DNA of 64,000 bases, taken from Takakia lepidozioides. Its lineage: Eukaryota > Streptophyta > Takakiopsida > Takakiales > Takakiaceae. Of this stretch, positions 1 through 13,620 are shown in pieces. Both the position numbers and the translations under genes were made by a program. The stretch's first letter is position 1; each line of letters opens with the position of its first letter. Under the pieces are notes generated by a model. That model was not told where the DNA came from. It did no database searches and saw only the letters and a program-made list of their open reading frames with translations. Location of the stretch: NCBI GenBank assembly GCA_030704615.1, contig CM060732.1, positions 75,063,053 through 75,127,052 of the forward strand, given 5' to 3'.

Positions 1-13
1 GAAAGTAAAAAAC

Positions 14-3000
14 CTGTATGCGATCGCCCCCAAATATTCTGAAGATGTTATCTTCGAGACTTAGAAAAAATCTGGAGCTTCCAGCATCACCTTGACGCCC
101 ACTTCTGCCACGAAGCTGAGACAGACAACCAAAGTACACCCAACATGATTCACTCACTTCATCTAGTTCAAACATCTGTAAACAACACAAGATGCTGGAC
201 TTCCCTCTGACAACTACAAATGTGAAGAAGATGTGGACGCATGCCTGATTATCAATACGTCGTGATTCATGCCGCTCTGTACCCACAACATGCAGTCCTC
301 CGGTTGCAACCACCTGGTCATACAACAAGGCTGCTAAATCAATTTCTGGATATTGGACCACTGCCCTGCACAAACGCATACTAATCGGTCTAAATATAGG
401 GCCTCTGGCCTTATAAGGTGGCCAGGTAGCTTTAGTGTTGGTTGGTGAGTATAATCTGCAAAGTCCAAAAGACCCAGGGTTAACAACCAAGTAGCCTTCC
501 TGCAATTCTGCTGGATACACAATCATATATAGGTGAGAAGTTGATAGACTAATAGTACTCAATTGGTTTGGTCACTCACTTTTTTCTTCTCTTCGTCAGT
601 GAATGACTTGAATTCCGAGATGATAGACTGCAGTGCCTTGCGTAAGTGAATGATCACTTCATCCTCTGTTGGACCCTGAAGCCACCATACCACATTTAGG
701 ATCTTTAAGGCCAGCACACATATGCATAGGAAAAATTCCAAGACACGCTCCCTCAATCTCCCTCCTCCCCTTTCCTTTCTTCCTCTCTCTTAATCCGTGT
801 CACTTAAGCCCTTAGGGTCACTTGCCAACGTAATAAGTTTCTTTTTTCTCTCAAATTTTGCTCCAAACTTGGATGGGAAGGCAGGGGGGGCAGCAAGCTC
901 AACTGCAATATGGTTGGACTCAGACAACCCAACTTCAGAATAAAGACCAAGACCAAGAAAATGGCACATGGAGATGTACTTATTATAGGTTTCCGTAGCC
1001 TTGTGGCCATAGACCCCGCGTCCAATTTGGACGGAACAAGAGCGAAAGGACACTACCTTCGTGAGGGCCTCACTCCAGTAGTAGGGCTTACCTCAATATA
1101 AACAATTAGGTCGGGCTTTCCAGATTTCCTCTACAAAGCCCTTCACACAAGCATCAAGCTGCTGTATGTGAACTGCCCAGCAATTAGGCCCCCACCTGGC
1201 AAGGGGGCTTTAGGCTCAGCCTTGAGATTTTGAAAGTTGGTGAACAGAGGTGCATGTTATTGATGGTCCTGAAGAGGGTCGCTCTCTGATGAGAATACCC
1301 CGGACACTGGTGCATGGAGACTAGAACAGTAGAGGAGAGCAAACTGAATTGTCTCTAATAAAGATCGTCTGATCAGACAAAAGGAAAAACAATCATGTGT
1401 CAATGTACTCTCACAACCTGGCAAGCCCAGAAAAGCATTGAGGGCACCAAACATGGCCTGCAAAATATACCCCTATAGGATAGGGTGGCCACCATTTCAC
1501 TCACTCTTCCACCAAAACAGGTAAAACACAAATGCCACTTCGGTACGTACTCTCTCACAAGCATATGACAGCTTGTCTTCTGCCTCAAGCTCTGCAAGGG
1601 ACTTCTCACCCCAGACTTTTACAGCAGCTTCCACAGCATCCTCAGCCAGGCTGGTGGTGCTCTTTGAGAGCTCACATGGAAACAAACTTTCGTTCACCTG
1701 CAGCCCATATACACAAGAACCCATCAAGATCTCCGATCAATGGGACTCACACCATTGCAAATCCCATCACAGCACAGAGAACCTGGATAAAGCACAGACG
1801 ATTTGTACCTTCCAACTCTTTTTAGGGGGAAGTTTTTGGTTCTTCTGAAATGGAATCTCAGAATCGCTCAATTTCACCACCCTGCAGTCAAAACCACTGA
1901 TTTGCTCACATACATGGCCGAAAAAACACTTCCCATGTGTTAGAGAAGGAGGGGAACAGGGAGGGGAGAGGGTTTCCACCACTCCTAAAGAAATAGGATC
2001 AAAAGACGGGGATAAAAAAGAGAACCCCATTCACCGGATGCCTGAAGGGCCAATGGCTGGTTAGAAGGGATGCTAAGAGCCTTCCATGGAACAGGAACAT
2101 GATTGTACTTCATGCTTCCAACCAAAGCCATCAGAACAAACATAGTCAAGTGAAAGGTACTCACCGAGGCATCAGCATTTCCCGCAGCTTGAGCCTCGCC
2201 ATAAACTCTGCATTCCCTCCTAAAATGATATCTGTCCCACGTCCAGCCATGTTTGTAGCAATAGTCACTGCTCCCAGGCGGCCACTTTGGGCCACGATTT
2301 CTGCTTCTCTCTCTACATTCTCAGGCTTTGCATTCAGAACCTGAGATCCCCACCACCACAATGTTAGCAGCCTTGGGCATGAACTTTATTTAGACTATGC
2401 AGCATACCAGATACATGCAACTCTAAGGAAAATAGGCAACTACCACATGCTCAGCACAGATACCAGGAAACTTTGCAAACGGAAGGTAGGAAGGAGGTTC
2501 TAGGAGCTTCAGTAATATATGCCAGAGCCAAACACTTCTCAGAGACGAAAGAATTCTCAAGGGTCATTCTGACAATTCAATGTGGATATATTTCTTTCTG
2601 TAACCATTGCCAAAAAGAACAGAAAAATTGTTCCAAAAGAGATGTATGGGTAAAGGGAAAACAAAAGCCCTTCTCACCTGATGTGGAATAGAAGCATCAG
2701 TCAGTTGCTTGGAGAGAGATTCACTCTGCTCCACACTGGTTGTGCCTACTAGCACAGGACGCCCTGTCTTGTGCATGCGAGCTATTTCTACAACTGCAGC
2801 ACGCCACTTCCCGATTGCACTCCTAAAAACCACATCTGATTCATCCTGTCCAACCAACAATCCTTGTCAGACAACAGCAGCATTACAGACTCTCCTTCAA
2901 GAAAAGCTACTGTATGAGCTAACAAAACTTCCAGCAATTTCCAGCTGCAGAGGCAGTCATGACCAGAGTGGGTTAACATTCCAATCACATTTCACATAAA

Positions 3001-6000
3001 TTGTTCTACCAGCGGTTCTGGCGGATCAGTATAATCTTTGACTGCACATCACGCAATTGCAGCACATAATACTTCCAACAGCTCTAGAAAGCTAAAACAT
3101 GGCAGGAAAAGGCGTGAAAAATATGGTTAGGGGAGTTCAATTTCTTGTGTCCTATGCCAATGCCAAGTTCAGACACATCAGTCACTCCAGCAATAGAGTT
3201 CTGAATCCAGAGATGGGCTTGGCCTCCAGGCACCATGGTTTCATTGATGTTCAGGAATCACTTTTACAGCTTCATGAGAGGGTGACAGACCAAAGAAGCT
3301 CAGCAATCCCACCTTTCGCACCATCAGTTTGTTGGTTGGAACCACAGTCACATTTAACTTGTAAATACTCTCAAACTCTGTGCTTTCTGTTGCTGCGGTC
3401 CCAGTCATGCCACAGAGCTTCGGATACTGCAAAGAAAAGCTTGATTCCAACAAATCAATACTATTTCTGTGTCCAAAAAAAATCCGGAATCCATGTAAGA
3501 TAAAAGATGAATGTCAAGCTGAACCAAGGAAATGCACCAGTATGCAAAAAGTGTTGCAGACGGAAAACCGATATCAGCCATGTCCGCTGGCATAACCAAA
3601 CAGCCTTCAGCAATCACTAGACATGGGACAGAGATCCATGAGAATCTTAGAATATACTCAAACTCCTTTGGTCCACCTACCCAAAACTGCAGAAATCGGA
3701 CCCTCACCTACCCACCATGATACTACTTGCTCTCTCAAACCCCGTGCCTCAAGCGAATAAGCACCTGAAGGAAAAAGTTTTGATAGCTGATAGAGGCAAG
3801 CGTTACTGTTTCATTCTGAATTTTTACACATTCCTTTGCTTCGACAGCCTGGTGCAACCCATCACTCCAACGCCTTCCCTGCCCAAACAGCCCCCTCTGG
3901 TATCAGCATTGCAACAATCATGGGTCCACAAGTTGGATGTCTACTGCAGCCAAGTAACTTAGGTTGAGGCTCGACCTTGGGTCCTTGAAACCTTTAATGA
4001 GCAGAAGGGTGAAGACAGGAAGTTCGTAGGGATAGAGAGAGAAAATACTCATCGACTGTGAATGGGGCTCACAGGATAATAACCCTCCTGGTTTGGGTTT
4101 CAGTCGACCCTCGGTGGTGAGCTTGGATTCTCAATGAAGGTGGCATACAGCCGACTACTTGAAGTTGCCGAAGAATGTGGGTTAATCGATGGGCTCACAA
4201 TGTTATCATGTTCAAAAGCATTAGATTGATTCCAGCATACTCCCTCACCCTCTACTTTGCAATAGATGTGACACGTGTGCCTGTGAGGAAAAGGGCAGAA
4301 ACAGAGGAAGAAACTGTCCACAATGACCCTGACATTCATGTATCCATGAGAGTTAAGTATAACTCTCCTGGAAATGGTTGTAATTTTCTACCACCAGGGT
4401 CAGAAAACTCGGGCAGAATTGCCGTAGGGCTCAAGCAGAGCCAACGGCAATCTGGTTAGACGGAATCAGGAGTCTGATATATGGACATGATGTGGGGCAA
4501 CAAAGCTGATTTTAGCCCTGTGGTCCGTCTTCCTATTTGGCCACAAATATGAACACTCCCAGTCATACCTTGGTTAGAAAAGGGCAGAGAGGGAAACGTA
4601 CTTATCGCCTGCTCCCTGGCTATGTGATAAACCAAATATCCTTATATCTCCATACTAACAATTAAAGGTAGCCAGAAAAGAAGTCCTGAAAAGATCTGAT
4701 CTACAGAATTTCAGAAGAGAACAAGAAACAGAACAAGGAAACAGAACAAGGAAAAGAAAACAGAGACAAGAAAAAAGTAAAGGAGAGCAAAGGACAAAAT
4801 AGACACTGATACAAACACAACGAACACGGATTCAGCTTGAACCCGTAAACTGAGATTATCGTATAGACTTGGTGACTGTCTCTCACCAATCCAAGTAGAA
4901 CAACATGACTGTCTCTCACCAAGTAGAACAACAACATGTATGGTAGTGACAAGCCACCATCACTTCCCACCAACTTCGTATAGACATGGTGACTGTCTCT
5001 CACCAATCCAAGTAGGACGACATGACTGTCTCTCACCAAGTAGAACAACAACATGTATGGTAGTGATGAGCCACGATCACTTCCCACTGACTTCGTCAGC
5101 TCCCGACAGTGGACAATAGGTTTATGTACACAGCGCAGCCAATGTACCGAGTTTGAGTCACATTCCAGAAGTAACCGGAAAACTCAGTCATGTTGTTGGC
5201 TATCACTTAAACAAAGTGAGAAGAAATAAGCCCCCAAAGAAGACCAAAAAAGTAAACACATGAGGGGATAAGAGCGAAGAAGAAAAAGAAGAGAAAAGAA
5301 AACAGAGAAGAGAAGGAGGAAGAGATCAAGGGTAAGTGAACTCCCTATGGTAAGGGGGGTGAAGGGGTGCAATAACCTTTAGGGTACAATCGCAACAGGA
5401 TACATCCTGCTCACCAGTGTACATTAGACACCTTCAGAAAGCATACAGCTCCAGGCCAATAAATGTAGCAGCCACTATTGGCCACAGACATGACACAGTC
5501 ATTCACTCAGTGTGAGAGGGAGGTGGAGGAGAAGAAGACCAGGAGAAGGTGAAAAGACAAGTAAGAAAAGATCTGAAGAGAGGGAGGGGACACAGTTTCT
5601 GCACTATAAATTACGATCACAACCCCAATTAGACCACATAATGAGCCACACAAATAGGGCACACATGTGACACTGCAAGAAAACAAGAATGAGAGCAAGG
5701 AAGAGGAGGCAAAGCAGGAAAGGGATAGTACTTGAAAGACGTTGTTCGCCGTAAGCTTGTGGCCATCGACCCCAAGCCCAGTTTGAGCGGAAGTGAGAAA
5801 AATGAAAAGAAGATCAACAGGAGGCCCAAGGGAGGGAGTGGGCACTGTGACAAACAGAAGGAATAAAAGCTGCAAATGTATGTGATTGCAAACAGAAAGG
5901 ACAGAAAGAGCCACTGGAAGCAGCATAAACAATCATGGACACAAAAAGGGGGTAGGGTGAGTAGAGACACCAGAGAGTGACTAATGCAAGCAAAGCATCA

Positions 6001-9000
6001 CCTGCATGACCCTCCCTGTAAACTCGTCCACAATGAGAACCTCCTGGCCACGTACAATGTAATTGACATTCTTCAAGAAAAGTTCCTTGGCCTTGATGGC
6101 ATTTATAAGATATGAGGCCCATTGCTCGCGAGGGTCATAGAGGTCTGTAACATTCAAGATCTCTTCAGCAGCCTCATACCCTGCCTCACTCAGCAGAACC
6201 GATTTTTGCTTCTCATCAACCTGTCATAACAGACCTCTTCTCCATTCAGAAGGTTAACAGATGACACACAATTGAATGAGAAGGGGTCCAACTGGCACTT
6301 CACTGCTAACATTACAGAGGCACCCATTCGGTCAAAGATACTCTGACCGACCACCCCAGTTCTAAACAACCCTTTCTGATCTAAACATCCTTTCTAGATC
6401 CAAACATTGTTTGGCTAGAAAGATTAGCATTACAGTCTCTACAGGGTAGGATGCATAATTGGCAAAAGGAAGTCTTAGGCCTTAGAATAGCAGGAGTACA
6501 AGCTACTGAGCACTGTTCTCTCTGCACGCCGTTGATATTTTCAGACAGAGGAAGGTTAGCATCACACACCGGTGGAAACCCTCTTTTCAAGGACTGCATG
6601 GATCAGCGTCAGCCCCAAGGACTGTACATGAACTCCAAGCACATACCAAAAAAAAGGAGAGCAGTGCCTTCACGTTGCACTCAACACTGAGCCAGAAAAA
6701 TTTCCATAACATTGAGATAGCAGAAGGGCGTAGGTTAATTACTGTGTAATGGATGTCACGCTCAAAAACGCCTGCAATTTTTGCTGCTTTAAGATAGCGT
6801 TCGCTTGGCTTCTCAGCAGACCCAGATATGATGAGTGGTGTTCGAGCCTCATCAATTAAGATAGAGTCCACTTCATCAATGATGCAAAAGTTGAATCCGC
6901 GCAATACTAGCTCCTCCTTACTCTGCTCCAAATGAATCCATTGTGTAAACCCTTAACAACCATTTACAAGTGTGTCCAGTAATAATGTAGGACAACGAAC
7001 CCTAAACTGTACAATGCTTTGTCAGCAGCGAAGCCGTAACCGGAACACACGAGAGACATGGACATGACATGTCTATTAACACAAGCTGATTGTTTTCCAA
7101 CAGAATTTGTTTTAGAAGTTGAATTAGTTAACAGGGCTAACTTTCATGTATGAAGACCCAATTTGTTTGTACCATATGCTGGGAAAGTGTTGTTACATGT
7201 TGCTGACAGACCTAATTAACAGAGGCGTTGACCTATCAGCATTCAGATTGATCGAGTCTTACACTGAGTATGAAGAAATCCATGGTTGTGCAGACAAAGC
7301 ACAAACCCTGAATGCTGGACTTTCATAGCATAACCAAAGTAAGCTTGTGGGCAACTCTACCAATCTCTATAGGCGACAATTTCAGGAATTCAAGGATTCC
7401 CTGTGGAGCTCACAGGGATGTACAAAGCCAAGCTGCCGCAACTGAAGGCACCTCAAAAGGCCACGTTAAATGCTATCAACTGCTGAGGACATAGTACCAC
7501 CATTCCATAAATGCAAGAACTACTACCCCTTTCTCGAGAGGGAGAGACGCATCTTATGGAGAAATCACCAACACAAAGCTTTTCAGTGTTCTGGTCACAG
7601 CTACAAGGGAAACCCACTTCAACATGTACAGATAGACTTACAGTGGCCAGATTATCTCGTAAAAAGTCAAAACCAAGCTCGCTGTTGGTTACATATGTAA
7701 CATCGCACCCATAATTATCCCGCCTCTCCTGGGGCGTCATTCCCTCTGCTCATTCAATCCCAATGTCAACACGTCTACTAAGGGAAAACTGTTCACCCAA
7801 ATCGTGACAGCAACTATTCTCTAGGTGAGAATTATAGAGGCCGGTAGAACTATTGTTTCTTGGATGTTGTTGGACCAGTGAGTGGTATGTGCTAGCCTAG
7901 TTCCTGTACTCTGGAATCCTGGGGTACTGAAGGTAACAACCACCAGGAAAAGATCTTAATGAGATCTTACAAAGGGAAGATTTCAATATTGGGTCTGCAG
8001 AGTGAGCTATTGGCTCCAACAAGATGCTTCAGCAACTTTCTAGAACTGGAGCCTCTTGCTCTGACTCCCAAAGAAGTTGGACTCCACCTCTTGAACAATC
8101 TACACTGAAGGAAGAGGAAATTGAAACCTACGCTGAATGAGCCCAACTCGAAGTCCCAAAAAGCGGTGGACTTGGCCAACCCACTCACAATCACGTCTCG
8201 CCAAATAGTCATTCACAGTCACCACATGGACTCCCTGCCCCGTCAGAGCATTTAAGAAAGCGGGGAGCACCGCCACTAGTGTCTTGCCTTCTCCTGTCCT
8301 CATTTCTGCTATCTGGCCCTTGTGTAGCACCATGCCCCCTGTACAGCGAAATCACAACCTTGTTAAAACACCACAAAGAACCAAACCCACGAGTAATGAT
8401 GGGTGAATTCAAGACTCACTGACCAGGTGGCCACTTTTCAGTTGCCATATGGAGCAAATGGCAGAAACATTTTGCTGTTGGTTTATTCATCCATACTATG
8501 TGGATACCAGCTGTATCCTTCCAACAGACTGTTCCATCAATACAGAGCAAGTACGAAGACAGGCAGAGAAGGGAAGAAGTACCAATGAGCTGTACATCAA
8601 AAGGACGAAGACCTAGGACCCTCTTGGAGGCTTCACGGACCAGAGCGAACGCCTCCTGTTCACATTGGTAGACCCAGAATAAAAAAATGCATACACATTT
8701 AGATAGAAGCAACTCTGGGTCTTATCCTTTTTAATACAGAATCCAGACAGAGGGAAAATCTGAAGCTCGTGCACCAAGGATTTCCATCAATCCTGAACTG
8801 CAGCATCATCTTTCCTCCCATTTCCGAATGGCATGCACTCCCTGTTCAGACCAATGCAAATACTAGATAGAGGCCCTCGAAAATAGTACCCTGTCATCTT
8901 GAAATCTACCAATGACAAGTGCCCTCTTGAATTCCATGCCACGACAGAAGGCTGCATTTACCGAGTCTATGGAATGTCAAATCAACATTGTTCTTCCAAA

Positions 9001-10061
9001 CCCTAGGCTGCCAATGAGGGTGATGGAGAAGATACAATTATGGATATCAGTAAAACCCACTTCATTAGAAAACGGGTTTAAGTGTACTGTCTTTGCCTGA
9101 CTTTCCCCCTTTTGAAGGAGAGATGATTACACCTAATAAAATGTAATGGGCAAAGAAGAGGAGCTTTGCAGCACACTGCCATGTGCTCACATAAAGGAGC
9201 AACAGTCTCCATTTAAGGGCTGAAAAATAGCTTTCAACTGAAAGCTGAGATTTGACTTCCTTGGATGCATAAAGTATCCGCATTTCTCATTAAGCAGCAA
9301 CGTAGAATAGATGCTCTATTTCAACAGCATAATTCCTACAATTCTGAACCCCTCACTTAATTCTCAGACTCATAAGAACATCAAACTCCTCTACACTGAA
9401 GAACTTAGTAGGGACCCGTACCATAAACGCCTGGAATTGCTCGAATTTTTCCAGAAAAAAAAACCAAAATTTTTATCGACATTCATCAATAAAATTCAGC
9501 TGAACCAGGCTGCGCTCCTAACTGTCGCTCCAAATTCCAACACTACCAGATATGTCAGCCACTGCACTCAGACATAAAAACGGAGACAGTGGAAGGTTGT
9601 AGAAATCATACGGGAAGAACTGACTCCATCGATTGACCAGACCGCGCGCGCTCCTGCAATCCTACAGTCGTGGCACGCAGCTCCTCATCAGAGAGAAGTT
9701 GAACCTCAGGCTCAAGCGCATTCACCTGGGCAACCGTGGATGCATACAGTTGCCGAGCAGCCTCTCCCGTATCTGCCCCTTTAAAGAGCCCGCCAAACAT
9801 GCTCTGCAGGGAGGCCGACGCCACTCCAGCCTCCTTCCTCCCCCGGCTCTGCCCTAGCGGCTGTTCCGAACCCCACACAGGCCCCCTTTGCCCCATGAAC
9901 GACCCTGCCAAGCTCCCCTCGCTAAGCCTCCCATTGCACTGCAAGTTTGGTGGCGACGATCCCAGCAGCAACGATCCTGACCTTGAAGATGTGCTTGGGG
10001 TATGGCACGACACCCCCGCCAGCTCGCTGCATACCAATGCGGCCATGGAGTGGGCCGCCAT
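14..10061 (-). CDS. SECA1: Chloroplast preprotein translocase ATPase SecA1 (5' 764 codons; continues past left edge)
   Basis: SecA is the ATPase motor that pushes precursors through the SecY/E channel of the thylakoid. Fifteen exons can be traced: 9612-10061, 8583-8655, 8132-8338, 7642-7745, 6743-6922, 6002-6220, 3765-3878, 3313-3426, 2678-2845, 2165-2340, 1809-1881, 1551-1697, 580-675, 245-313 and 14-115. All join in frame. Exon 1 supplies a Ser/Ala-rich transit peptide, then the start of the mature protein near residue 85. Walker A (MRTGEGKT) is at residues 187-194 and the DEVD box at 294-297. [14 protein letters not shown] lies in the 2165-2340 exon, and RGRSGRQGD followed by [14 protein letters not shown] in the last exon. 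Plant SecA1 is about 1020 aa, so roughly 260 C-terminal residues lie outside. The exon at 245-313 ends at GC, not GT. The order and spelling match SecA1 rather than SecA2. The start is the ATG at 10059-10061. It is divergent from SmE. Confidence 0.96.
975..1045. repeat. Short segment shared by two SECA1 introns (other copy about 5745-5790)
   Basis: The words ttgtggccat and ccccg/ccccaagc followed by a gtttga/atttgg-gcgga core occur in the same order at about 1001-1040 and 5758-5795. Both lie in SECA1 introns. Each translates on the + strand to a Leu-Val-Ala-Ile-Asp-Pro core. This may be a transposon coding relic; the match is too short to classify. Confidence 0.35.
4864..5097. repeat. Two-copy tandem repeat (period 117 bp) in a SECA1 intron
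   Basis: Two copies begin at 4864 and 4981. Each carries the phrase gactgtctctcacca twice and ends in a cacttccca segment. The copies differ at only a few bases, so the duplication is recent. It lies in the 2.1-kb intron between exons 6002-6220 and 3765-3878. Confidence 0.85.
5070..5225. repeat. Dispersed repeat, copy 1 (copy 2 at about 17735-17880)
   Basis: The stretch from cacttcccactgactt through tgttgttggctatcactt recurs in diverged form near 17755-17870 inside a choline monooxygenase intron. There it reads cactccccactgactc through gatgttggctagcactca. It sits directly after the 117-bp tandem repeat. I see no coding potential, so it is probably part of an old non-autonomous transposon family. 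The ends are not defined. Confidence 0.6.
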
Positions 10062-10895
10062 CGCTGCCTTGCTTCAATTCACCCCTCCTCCTCCCACACC
10101 TTCTCCTCACTCTGCCCTCGCCATCGCACGCGCTCCCACACCCCGGGAAGACGACCCCGGATGATTCTCGTGCCGTGGATGAACACTATCCCCCTCCATG
10201 GATGACTGATAACTGCCACATGGACGCATGTTGACGCTTTGGTAGCAGTTGAGTCTGATGGATGTGGATGGATGACTACTGGATGAGGATGATGGGACTG
10301 TGGATACCGGTCATAAAATATCTGGAGCGGCTACGTGAGCCAATCGGGGAGACCACAATCGGATAAGCTTTGATTACTCTTCTGTTTCGCCACGTGTCAG
10401 CGGCAGACATCGCGACATTGCTACGGCCTAAGCGACCACGTACTTGGACTAATCCCCGTCCATTGTCACGTTCCCATCGGAGGTGTCTGGATGTACCACG
10501 TGGCGGAAATGCACAACTATAGAGATTATTTTCCGGGGTTGTAAAACATATATATAATTTCAGAGATAAATATAAAAATTCATTCATCACTATTCTATTT
10601 CATTCATCCTGCATCCATGTCCAGCAGTTGGGAACGTAATGGGGATATGAGAACAGGTATAGGGAACATATTAGGATGGACGGGAGAAAATGTGGATGAA
10701 AACATATTGTCATCCATGAAGAAGACGAGGGCAGCCTCCATCTCGCCCGCTTTTGAAGACTCGTTGTTGCGATCGTGCTGGGCTGTTCGGAGGGTTTTGG
10801 AGGCGGGGCGTGGATCCGAGAGCTCCACAGATCTTTGCATTGCGTCGTTTTTGTCTCGAAAGTATTAGTTGGGGGTTTTCTGTGAAGGGTGCGCG
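10062..10895. promoter_or_regulatory. Divergent promoter region between SECA1 and SmE, with two G-boxes and a TATA-like stretch
   Basis: This 834-bp space separates the SECA1 ATG (leftward) from the SmE ATG (rightward), so it must hold both promoters. Two perfect palindromic CACGTG G-boxes lie at 10391-10396 and 10497-10502. A TATATATAA run is at 10549-10557, a CCAAT at about 10338. The G-boxes would suit light or bZIP/bHLH control of the chloroplast gene. Which gene each site serves cannot be told from sequence. An 83-codon open frame at 10617-10868 ends 27 bp before the SmE ATG. It could be a uORF if transcription starts at the TATA stretch. Confidence 0.6.
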
Positions 10896-13157
10896 ATGGC
10901 GACCACAAAGGTGCAGCGGATTATGACCCAGCCGATTGTGCGTCTTTCTCACCCTAGCACTACTTTGTGCTCATTTTCGTTTCTTTCAATTTCGTTTTCC
11001 TGTTTGAGCTGCTTCCCGAAATGGTTCATGAGCTGATTTCGGTTTGTTTTCCCATGTTGGAGAGAGCTCTTTGGAGCTAAGACGAGTCAGCGGAAGTATC
11101 AGAATACCTGCCTTGTTCTAGAACCTTCTTGTCAAATAGGGAAACTGTTTTGGGGCATCTATGAATGGTCGAGGTTGGAAGACCATACGCACACATAGAA
11201 GCGTGAAAGTTGAAACATATAATCAACGATTAAAAAAACCATCATGCAGTGTAGGTGCTTTTGCGCTCTTTACCTTTGATAGGAAATGAATGAGGAACAG
11301 GTGGAAGTACTAAATCGATAAGAGAGTTTACAGTCTAGGTTTTTTCTAGGGTTTAGGCTTTAAGGGTTATGGTGGGGTGATTTTGGTGTACAAGCTTTGG
11401 ATGAGAGCTGCTTTGTGTCAGATCCGTGTGTAGAGGAGTATTTTTGAAGCTGGATGTACATCTGCTAGCGATTAATAACCGTGCATTCCTTAGAGACCGA
11501 CTTGCTTGTGAGTGTTCTTCTAGAGACTTCCTCAGCCTCCACCAGAACCAGATTTATGGTCATGAAATTTCTGCATTATGGTTTCTGACATGTTTGTGGT
11601 GGGCTGGGATGGCTACTATACCAACTACAACGCCGGACTTTTGGGGCTGGCCGATGTCAACGGAATATTCAGAATCTCATTTTTCGGTTTCTACAAAGCG
11701 TAAGGGGTCCCTTCCTTTTCACTTTGTGAGGTAGAAGTGTTCATAGTAATTGTTTTGGTTACCCTGAGAGGTATGGCAGTGGAGGTAGCCAATGACTGTT
11801 GTCTGTAGAAGGTTAATTTCATTCACAGCTTGCAAGGTCGAAGACTTTGGGCTGTTTAGAGTAGACAGGTCTGTAGGATCTGTTTTTGTGAACCTAGGTA
11901 CATTCTTGGCTTCAAGTGACTTTCTTTCCCCCATTGTGTTTTGTCTCGTACCTTGTTTCCTTCTCAAGTCTTTGGTGTTGAATCTTGTGCAGAAATCAAG
12001 AATCCAAATCTGGCTGTTTGAGCAGAAGGATATGAGGATTGAGGGTCGCATCATTGTAAGCTTTCCTGCTTGTGGGAGTGTAGGCATTGTGTTGTCTTAT
12101 ACTCTGTGATTGCCTTTCTAGGATACGCTTCGCTTTGGATGTGGTAGGAGAGTTTTCTTTACCTCTAAAATGTCAAGTTCAGATTCTTGTATATCTTACA
12201 TGCCACATGATTGTAACTTGCTTTTAGTATGGAGCTGCTCTGCAAACTTTGCTCATGCAAACAAGGATATAGTAGGGAAATTTTCTTCCAAAAAGAATCA
12301 GATATCAAGAGAATACATGGTACGGATGCTTATCATGCCTAGTTCCAAATATGCAGGTGATTGAGATAACAGGGGTTTGGTTTATTCAGGTGTCCTTATG
12401 CATGTATCAAGAACAAAGAGATGTGTGACTGACTCTGAAGCATGGGTGTGGCAGGGATTTGATGAATACATGAATCTGGTTCTCGAGGAAGCGGAGGAAG
12501 TTTCTTTGAAGAAGAATACGCGCAAGCCGTTAGGTTACTCTCTTCTCTCCCCCTCTCCTTCTTCAGTTAGTGAACGTAAGCATGCACTCAAAGGCTCGAC
12601 AACCCTATCCTTCCATTTTACCGATCCCTATCAGTCCATTTTTCCTGACATCATATTTATAGTATCTGTGCAGTGGTGACTCTGTTGGATAATATTTGTG
12701 GTAGAAAGAGTTTTTTTTGTTCATTAAAATGGCCTAGACATTGTCCAGAGGTCTCAGGTAATTGATGGCGTCAGCTGTCTGCTTGTTACAATGTCTTCAC
12801 TCATGCTGGGCTTACTATGGCAGGCCGGATTCTTTTGAAAGGGGATAATATCACGCTCATGATGAACACGTAAGTGCATGATATCTTGTAGGCTTGTTTT
12901 AATTATTGAGTCTTTTGTGCTTTGACCATCCATACGGACTGTCATTTTTGCTGATTATTGCTGTTGTGCCAGTTTTACAATTGTTTTTCTCCCTCCTCTT
13001 CCATTAATTGGACAAAGGTGATGATGGCATTGCTATCATAAATGGATCTTCCTAAGGCCAGGGCTTATAGGCCTCTCCATGTTTCACTCTCTTTCTGCAC
13101 TGGTTGAAGAGTTTTCTAATATTGCTGTTCTCATTGTATGGCTGCAGGGGAAAGTGA
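10896..13157 (+). CDS. SME1: Small nuclear ribonucleoprotein E (SmE), six exons, 88 aa
   Basis: SmE is one of seven Sm proteins forming the ring on U1, U2, U4 and U5 snRNAs in the spliceosome. The exons are 10896-10937, 11673-11699, 11993-12055, 12455-12533, 12824-12869 and 13148-13157. They join to 267 nt, 88 codons plus TGA, the usual plant SmE length. The product opens with MATTKVQRIMTQPI, continues NLIFRFLQS, then RIQIWLFEQKD, the Sm1 turn FDEYMNLVLEEAEEV, KNTRKPLG, and the Sm2 box RILLKGDNITLM, ending MMNTGK. Every junction is GT-AG and phases agree. The exons are 10-79 nt, so ORF-based calling misses the gene. The ATG at 10896 is fixed by the conserved N-terminus. Confidence 0.97.
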
Positions 13158-13560
13158 CCACAGGGCGGAAAGGGAATCCTGAGCTGAGATACCCGCCATG
13201 CCACCTTCTACTCACCACCCTGGCTTTGTAGAGCATTCTCTCACTGCAAAGATGTTTGAAGTCTGAACTGCATGTCAAATTGTGTATCACTAGTTAGGAT
13301 TATGGCTGTATGCCGCACAGTTATTGCTCCACTGCTCAGTTCATTTCCCTTTGTCCCCTTGTCCTACAGTTAAATGTGCAGGCGTTTTTTTGCAGAGATA
13401 TACCGTACTCAAAGATTGTTTAGTCACTTGTGCACTCATTTAGGCCATCTATAAGCAGCTAGTTATCCTGAATTGGACTGATATCACCAGACAATCATGG
13501 CAAAACATCATCATTCAGGTTGGCATTCTCTATTGATTTGGCTTTAATTGAAGGGCGTTA

Positions 13561-13620
13561 CCTTTTCCCAGTTACCTTTTCCACCTTTTCCCAGCACCTT
13601 TTCCCAGCACCTTTTCCCAC
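13561..13620. repeat. Short tandem repeat, ccttttcccagca-type units
   Basis: About four imperfect 11-14-bp units built on ccttttccca follow each other downstream of SmE. The rest of the 13158-14126 interval between SmE and choline monooxygenase shows no gene. It should hold both 3' UTRs, because the two genes converge here. Confidence 0.7.

Noticed and set aside
5507-5970. Overlapping Leu/Phe-rich - strand frames of 113 and 141 codons
   Set aside because: They lie in a SECA1 intron in purine-rich (+) sequence, which yields hydrophobic frames on the other strand by composition alone.
10617-10868. 83-codon frame upstream of SmE as a separate gene
   Set aside because: No family resemblance, and it lies in the SmE leader/promoter. 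Kept only as a possible uORF.
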